A stretch of 43,141 nucleotides of DNA from Mycobacterium sp. 852014-52450_SCH5900713 (lineage in GTDB: Bacteria; Actinomycetota; Actinomycetes; Mycobacteriales; Mycobacteriaceae): positions 1 through 43,141 of the forward strand of contig NZ_LZIL01000072.1 of the NCBI RefSeq assembly GCF_001667075.1. The letters run 5' to 3'. Numbering within the stretch: position 1 is the stretch's first letter; each line of letters begins with the position of its first letter. Position numbers and translations under genes: made by a program. Below, piece after piece: positions 40,237 to 43,141 of the stretch. The notes below the pieces were generated by a model that saw nothing but the letters and a program-made list of their open reading frames with translations, was not told the DNA's origin and ran no database searches.

Positions 40237-40919
40237 CGCGCGCCACCCACTATCGGGGCCACCACCGACCGTCGACGCGGCGAGCGCCCGGCGCGCTCCC
40301 ACGGCGTGGCCAGGCGGCCGGCCACCACGATCAACGCGTCGATGACGACGGCCAGCACGAAGAGCGCGATGATGCCGGCAAGGATCTGATCGCTCTTGTT
40401 CGTCTGGTACCCCTCGGTGAACCAGGTGCCCAGGCCGCCGATGCCGATCACCGAACCCACCGAGACCATCGCGATATTGGTGACGACCACCACGCGCAAC
40501 CCGGCGACCAGGACCGGAACAGAAAGCGGCAGTTCGACTTTCAGCATGCGGGTGATCGGCGGGTAGCCGACGGCGGTGGCGGCGTCGCGCACCTGGGCCG
40601 GCACCGCGTCCAGCGCCTCGAGCACCGCCCGTACCAGCAGGGCCGCGGTGTAGGCCGTCAGCGCGACCATGACGTTCGCCTCATCGAGGATGCGGGTCCC
40701 GATGACCATCGGCAAGACCACGAACAGCGCCAGCGACGGAATGGTGAACACGACACTCGCGGTCGCCGTCGTGAGCCGGCGGGCAACCGGTACGCGTTGC
40801 ACCGCCGCGCCCAGCGGGACGGCGAGGGCCAACCCGATCAGCACCGGCACCAACGACAACCGCAAATGGACGATGGTCAGCGCCCAGGCGTCGTCGAGAT
40901 GGGTGAGCAGGTAGTGCAT
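40233..40919 (-). CDS. proW: Glycine betaine/proline-type ABC permease ProW
   Basis: A 228-residue permease with the EAA-type loop (VRDAATAVGYPPITRMLKVELPLSVPVLVAGLR) and about six membrane helices, starting MHYLLTHLDDAW. A GGGGGAA ribosome binding site precedes the ATG at 40919; the long upstream extension in the same frame is antisense-type coding and is rejected. It partners ProZ. It begins 14 bases after the proV stop. Confidence 0.92.
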   Translation of the reverse strand: MHYLLTHLDDAWALTIVHLRLSLVPVLIGLALAVPLGAAVQRVPVARRLTTATASVVFTIPSLALFVVLPMVIGTRILDEANVMVALTAYTAALLVRAVLEALDAVPAQVRDAATAVGYPPITRMLKVELPLSVPVLVAGLRVVVVTNIAMVSVGSVIGIGGLGTWFTEGYQTNKSDQILAGIIALFVLAVVIDALIVVAGRLATPWERAGRSPRRRSVVAPIVGGAR

Positions 40920-40933
40920 ATCTGTTCCCCCGG

Positions 40934-42025
40934 TCACGTCTTTCTTCGGGTTTCCGCGGCGGCCAGCACGTCGTCGGCCAGCACACCGCCGATGACTTTG
41001 CCGCCTTCGTCGACCGCGAGGCCCACGCCCGACGGCGACGACAGCGCCGCGTCCAGCGCGTGGCTGAGGTTCCCGCGGGGACGGAACAACGAGCCGACGC
41101 CACTCATGCTGTCCGACAACGACGCACCCGCGCGATGCCGGCGCAGGCCTTCGGAATCGATCCAACCCATCGGCGCGCCCGCGCCATCCACCACCACCGC
41201 CCAGCCGTCCGCGAGGGCGGTGGTGGCGAGGTCGTCCGCCGGGATGCGTTGCACATCATGTACCGGCAAGCCGGCCGCGTCGATGAGTTGCAACCATCGA
41301 TATCCGCGGCCGAGACCGATGAACCTCGAGACGAAATCGTTGGCAGGGCGCGACAGCAACCGCGTGGGTTCGTCGTACTGCTGCAACGTGCCGGCCCGAA
41401 AGACCGCGACTTTGTCCGCGAGCTTGAGTGCCTCGTCGATGTCGTGGGTGACGAACACGATGGTCTTGTGCAATTCGCTTTGCAGACGCAGGATCTCGTT
41501 CTGCAGGTCAAGCCGGACCACCGGGTCGACGGCCGAGAAGGGCTCGTCCATCAACAAGACGGGGGGATCGGCGGCCAGCGCACGCGCCACGCCGACGCGT
41601 TGTTGCTCACCACCGGACAACTGCGCCGGGTAGCGGGTGGCCAGCTTCGTGTCCAGCCCGACGCGTTCGAGCACCTCGTAGGCGGCGGCCCGAGCCGCCC
41701 GGCGGGACTGCCCCTTCAGCACCGGAACCGTTGCGACGTTGTCGATCACCCGCAGGTGCGGCATCAGCCCGGCATGCTGGATGACATAGCCGATCCCGAG
41801 GCGCAGCCGCACCGGGTCCAGGCTGGACACGTCCACACCGTCGACGGTGATGGTGCCGGACGTGGGCTCGATCATGCGGTTGACCATGCGCAGCGCCGTG
41901 GTCTTGCCGCTGCCCGACGAACCGACGAAGACGGTCAACTTCCCGTTCGGGATCACCAGGCTCAACCGGTCCACCGCGGTGGTCCCGTCGGCGAAGGACT
42001 TGCTGACTTCATCGAAGACGATCAT
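40934..42025 (-). CDS. proV: Osmoprotectant ABC transporter ATPase ProV
   Basis: A 363-residue ATPase. Walker A is GSSGSGKTT, the signature LSGGEQQRVGVARAL, Walker B VLLMDEPFSAVDP, and the switch His is in VTHDIDEAL. The C-terminal third contains two CBS-like segments (VVVDGAGAPMGWIDSEGL and GVGLAVDEGGKVIGGVLADDVL) that in OpuA/ProV proteins sense ionic strength or nucleotides. ATG 42025 overlaps the proX stop (ATGA). It supplies energy for ProW/ProZ. Confidence 0.94.
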   Translation of the reverse strand: MIVFDEVSKSFADGTTAVDRLSLVIPNGKLTVFVGSSGSGKTTALRMVNRMIEPTSGTITVDGVDVSSLDPVRLRLGIGYVIQHAGLMPHLRVIDNVATVPVLKGQSRRAARAAAYEVLERVGLDTKLATRYPAQLSGGEQQRVGVARALAADPPVLLMDEPFSAVDPVVRLDLQNEILRLQSELHKTIVFVTHDIDEALKLADKVAVFRAGTLQQYDEPTRLLSRPANDFVSRFIGLGRGYRWLQLIDAAGLPVHDVQRIPADDLATTALADGWAVVVDGAGAPMGWIDSEGLRRHRAGASLSDSMSGVGSLFRPRGNLSHALDAALSSPSGVGLAVDEGGKVIGGVLADDVLAAAETRRKT

Positions 42026-42969
42026 CGGCCGACCGGATGATCGAAGCCGTTGTTCCGCAACCAGTCCCGGGCGGCCTGGTCGGGATCGACACCGGAGTTT
42101 CCCGCCACCGCGGCGTTGAGCCCGGCCACGCCGGGAGTGGTCAGCTTCGCCGACACGGCGTCCAGCACCTCCTTGAGCCGGTCCGACTTCTTCTGCGAAT
42201 TGACCAGCGGCACAATGTTGCCGGCCAGGAAGTTGTGCTCCGGGTCTTCGAGCACCACCAAATGGTTCTGCGGGATTGCGGGCGAGGTGGTGAAAACGTT
42301 GGCGGCGTTGACCCTTCCCTCCACCAGGGCGCGCACCGTCACCGCGCCGCCGCCGTCGTTGATGGCGACGAAGTTGCCCGGCCTGATGTCGAGTCCGTAC
42401 TTCTGCCGCAACCCGGGCAGGCCGGAGGGCCGGTTCGCGAAGGCCGACGGCGCCCCGAACCTCACGTCCGCCGAATGCGCCGCCAGGTCCGCGATTGTCG
42501 TCAGATTCCACGAATTAGCGGTCCCGCCTGTCACCGTCACGGTGTCGGTGTCGGTGGCCGGCGAGGGCGTCAGGACGGCCAGGTCGCCGGGCAGCCTGCG
42601 GTCGAGCTCCAATTCGACGGCGTCGAGCATGGTCGCCGTCGACTCGGGCGCGAAATAGAGCAGCAGGTTGCCGATGTACTCCGGCACCAGATCGATGGAA
42701 TGGTCCTTCAGCGCCGGGATATACGTCTCCCGACTGCCGATCCCCATCCGCCGGCCGACCTCGAATCCGTTGGCCTGCAACGCTTGTGCATATATCTCGG
42801 CGATGATCTGCGATTCCGGGAAGTCGCCGGACCCCACGACGATGGATTTGGGGCTGCGGACCTGGGCACCCAGCGGGTCCGAACTGCTGCACGCCGCGAG
42901 AACGCAGATCGCCGTGAGCCACACGGCCGCTTGGATGATCGCGCGGCGCGCGCGCGACGGCATCCCCAT
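42022..42969 (-). CDS. proX: Osmoprotectant-binding lipoprotein ProX
   Basis: A 315-residue substrate-binding lipoprotein. The lipobox is LAAC near residue 27, followed by the OpuAC-type domain: IVVGSGDFPESQIIAEIYAQ, GSRETYIPALKDHSIDLVPEYIGNLL and INDGGGAVTVRALVEG. It captures the osmolyte outside the membrane. ATG 42969 gives the length recalled for Rv3759c; 42963 is an alternative. It is the first gene of the proXVWZ-Rv3755c operon, with overlapping or closely spaced genes throughout, and divergent from the gene at 43070. Confidence 0.93.
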   Translation of the reverse strand: MGMPSRARRAIIQAAVWLTAICVLAACSSSDPLGAQVRSPKSIVVGSGDFPESQIIAEIYAQALQANGFEVGRRMGIGSRETYIPALKDHSIDLVPEYIGNLLLYFAPESTATMLDAVELELDRRLPGDLAVLTPSPATDTDTVTVTGGTANSWNLTTIADLAAHSADVRFGAPSAFANRPSGLPGLRQKYGLDIRPGNFVAINDGGGAVTVRALVEGRVNAANVFTTSPAIPQNHLVVLEDPEHNFLAGNIVPLVNSQKKSDRLKEVLDAVSAKLTTPGVAGLNAAVAGNSGVDPDQAARDWLRNNGFDHPVGR

Positions 42970-43069
42970 ACCGCCGACACTAACCTCAGAGTCGCCCGCG
43001 CGCCGGGACCCAGCGGGCCGGTTGCCGGGTTTGGTTTCATTCTGTGCCGGATGGGACAAAGATGACCCT

Positions 43070-43141
43070 ATGAGCAGCCATCCCCCTGCCTCGCCCAGCC
43101 AGCCGCCGATCAGGGACGACCACAGCGCGCCGGCGCGGGTG
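43070..43141 (+). CDS. Start of an Rv3760-like gene, cut by the window end
   Basis: Only the first 24 codons are present (MSSHPPASPSQPPIRDDHSAP...). The stretch is Pro/Ser-rich and disordered. In M. tuberculosis the gene divergent from proX is Rv3760, a predicted membrane protein, and position is the main support. The window ends before any hydrophobic segment. Confidence 0.55.
   Translation, partial: MSSHPPASPSQPPIRDDHSAPARV

Noticed and set aside
1..43141. CRISPR arrays, insertion sequences, rRNA genes
   Set aside because: No regularly spaced repeats, transposase motifs, terminal inverted repeats or rRNA-like segments were found on either strand.

Overview
The window is high-GC mycobacterial DNA, most like a slow-growing nontuberculous species of the Mycobacterium avium complex type. 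The evidence is a gene order that matches remembered M. tuberculosis loci at several points: cut5 (Rv3724), Rv3725, Rv3726, Rv3730c, ligC (Rv3731), Rv3733c, tgs2 (Rv3734c), Rv3735, and then tRNA-Ser, tadA (Rv3752c), Rv3753c, tyrA, Rv3755c, proZWVX and Rv3760. These assignments rest on recall of the reference genome, not on a search. The first ~98 bases are interrupted G runs and are probably a sequencing or assembly artefact.

Layout. 99-5.0 kb: an edge-truncated membrane peptide, a CsbD protein, an intact cutinase, an NAD-dependent epimerase, a WS/DGAT acyltransferase and a zinc alcohol dehydrogenase. 5.0-7.9 kb: an F420/PPOX-type oxidoreductase, a TetR regulator, a cytochrome P450 and an isochorismatase-like hydrolase, tied together by two copies of one palindromic operator. 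8.0-12.1 kb: a diaminopimelate-decarboxylase-like protein that lacks the usual catalytic Cys motif, translationally coupled to a rhomboid-like membrane protein, then a convergent secreted GH172 (DUF2961) protein. 12.1-13.65 kb: a sparse region with two tandem copies of a 42-43 residue Cys-containing lipoprotein-like gene, each followed by a conserved hairpin.

13.65-21.5 kb: divergent PolD/LigC DNA-repair genes, a UsfY-like protein, a stand-alone phage-type domain protein, a CYP164-family P450, a tgs2-NUDIX-haloalkane dehalogenase operon and an adenosine-specific kinase. 21.5-32.4 kb: accessory lipid or xenobiotic metabolism. Two divergent transcription units (SDR-DUF1330 and a dehydrogenase-VOC-SDR-TetR operon) share a perfect palindrome. 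A 2-hydroxyacid dehydrogenase and a five-gene sulfotransferase/alkylsulfatase-like/SDR/VOC/LLM operon follow. 32.0-36.6 kb: a DUF2237 protein, a Tat-exported GH5-type glycosidase, a large protein with an ESX-effector-like N-terminal half and a DUF4185 (GH183, endo-D-arabinanase family) C-terminal half, a small exported lipoprotein and a CAP-domain protein. 36.7-43.1 kb: the conserved tRNA-Ser to proX block.

Most noteworthy: (1) the ESX-like/DUF4185 fusion with an adjacent small lipoprotein, in a visibly more AT-rich stretch near tRNA-Ser, which could be a cell-wall-arabinan-directed effector and cognate protector; (2) the duplicated micro-lipoprotein cassettes, whose codon substitution pattern argues they are translated; (3) the shared palindromes that define two local TetR regulons.
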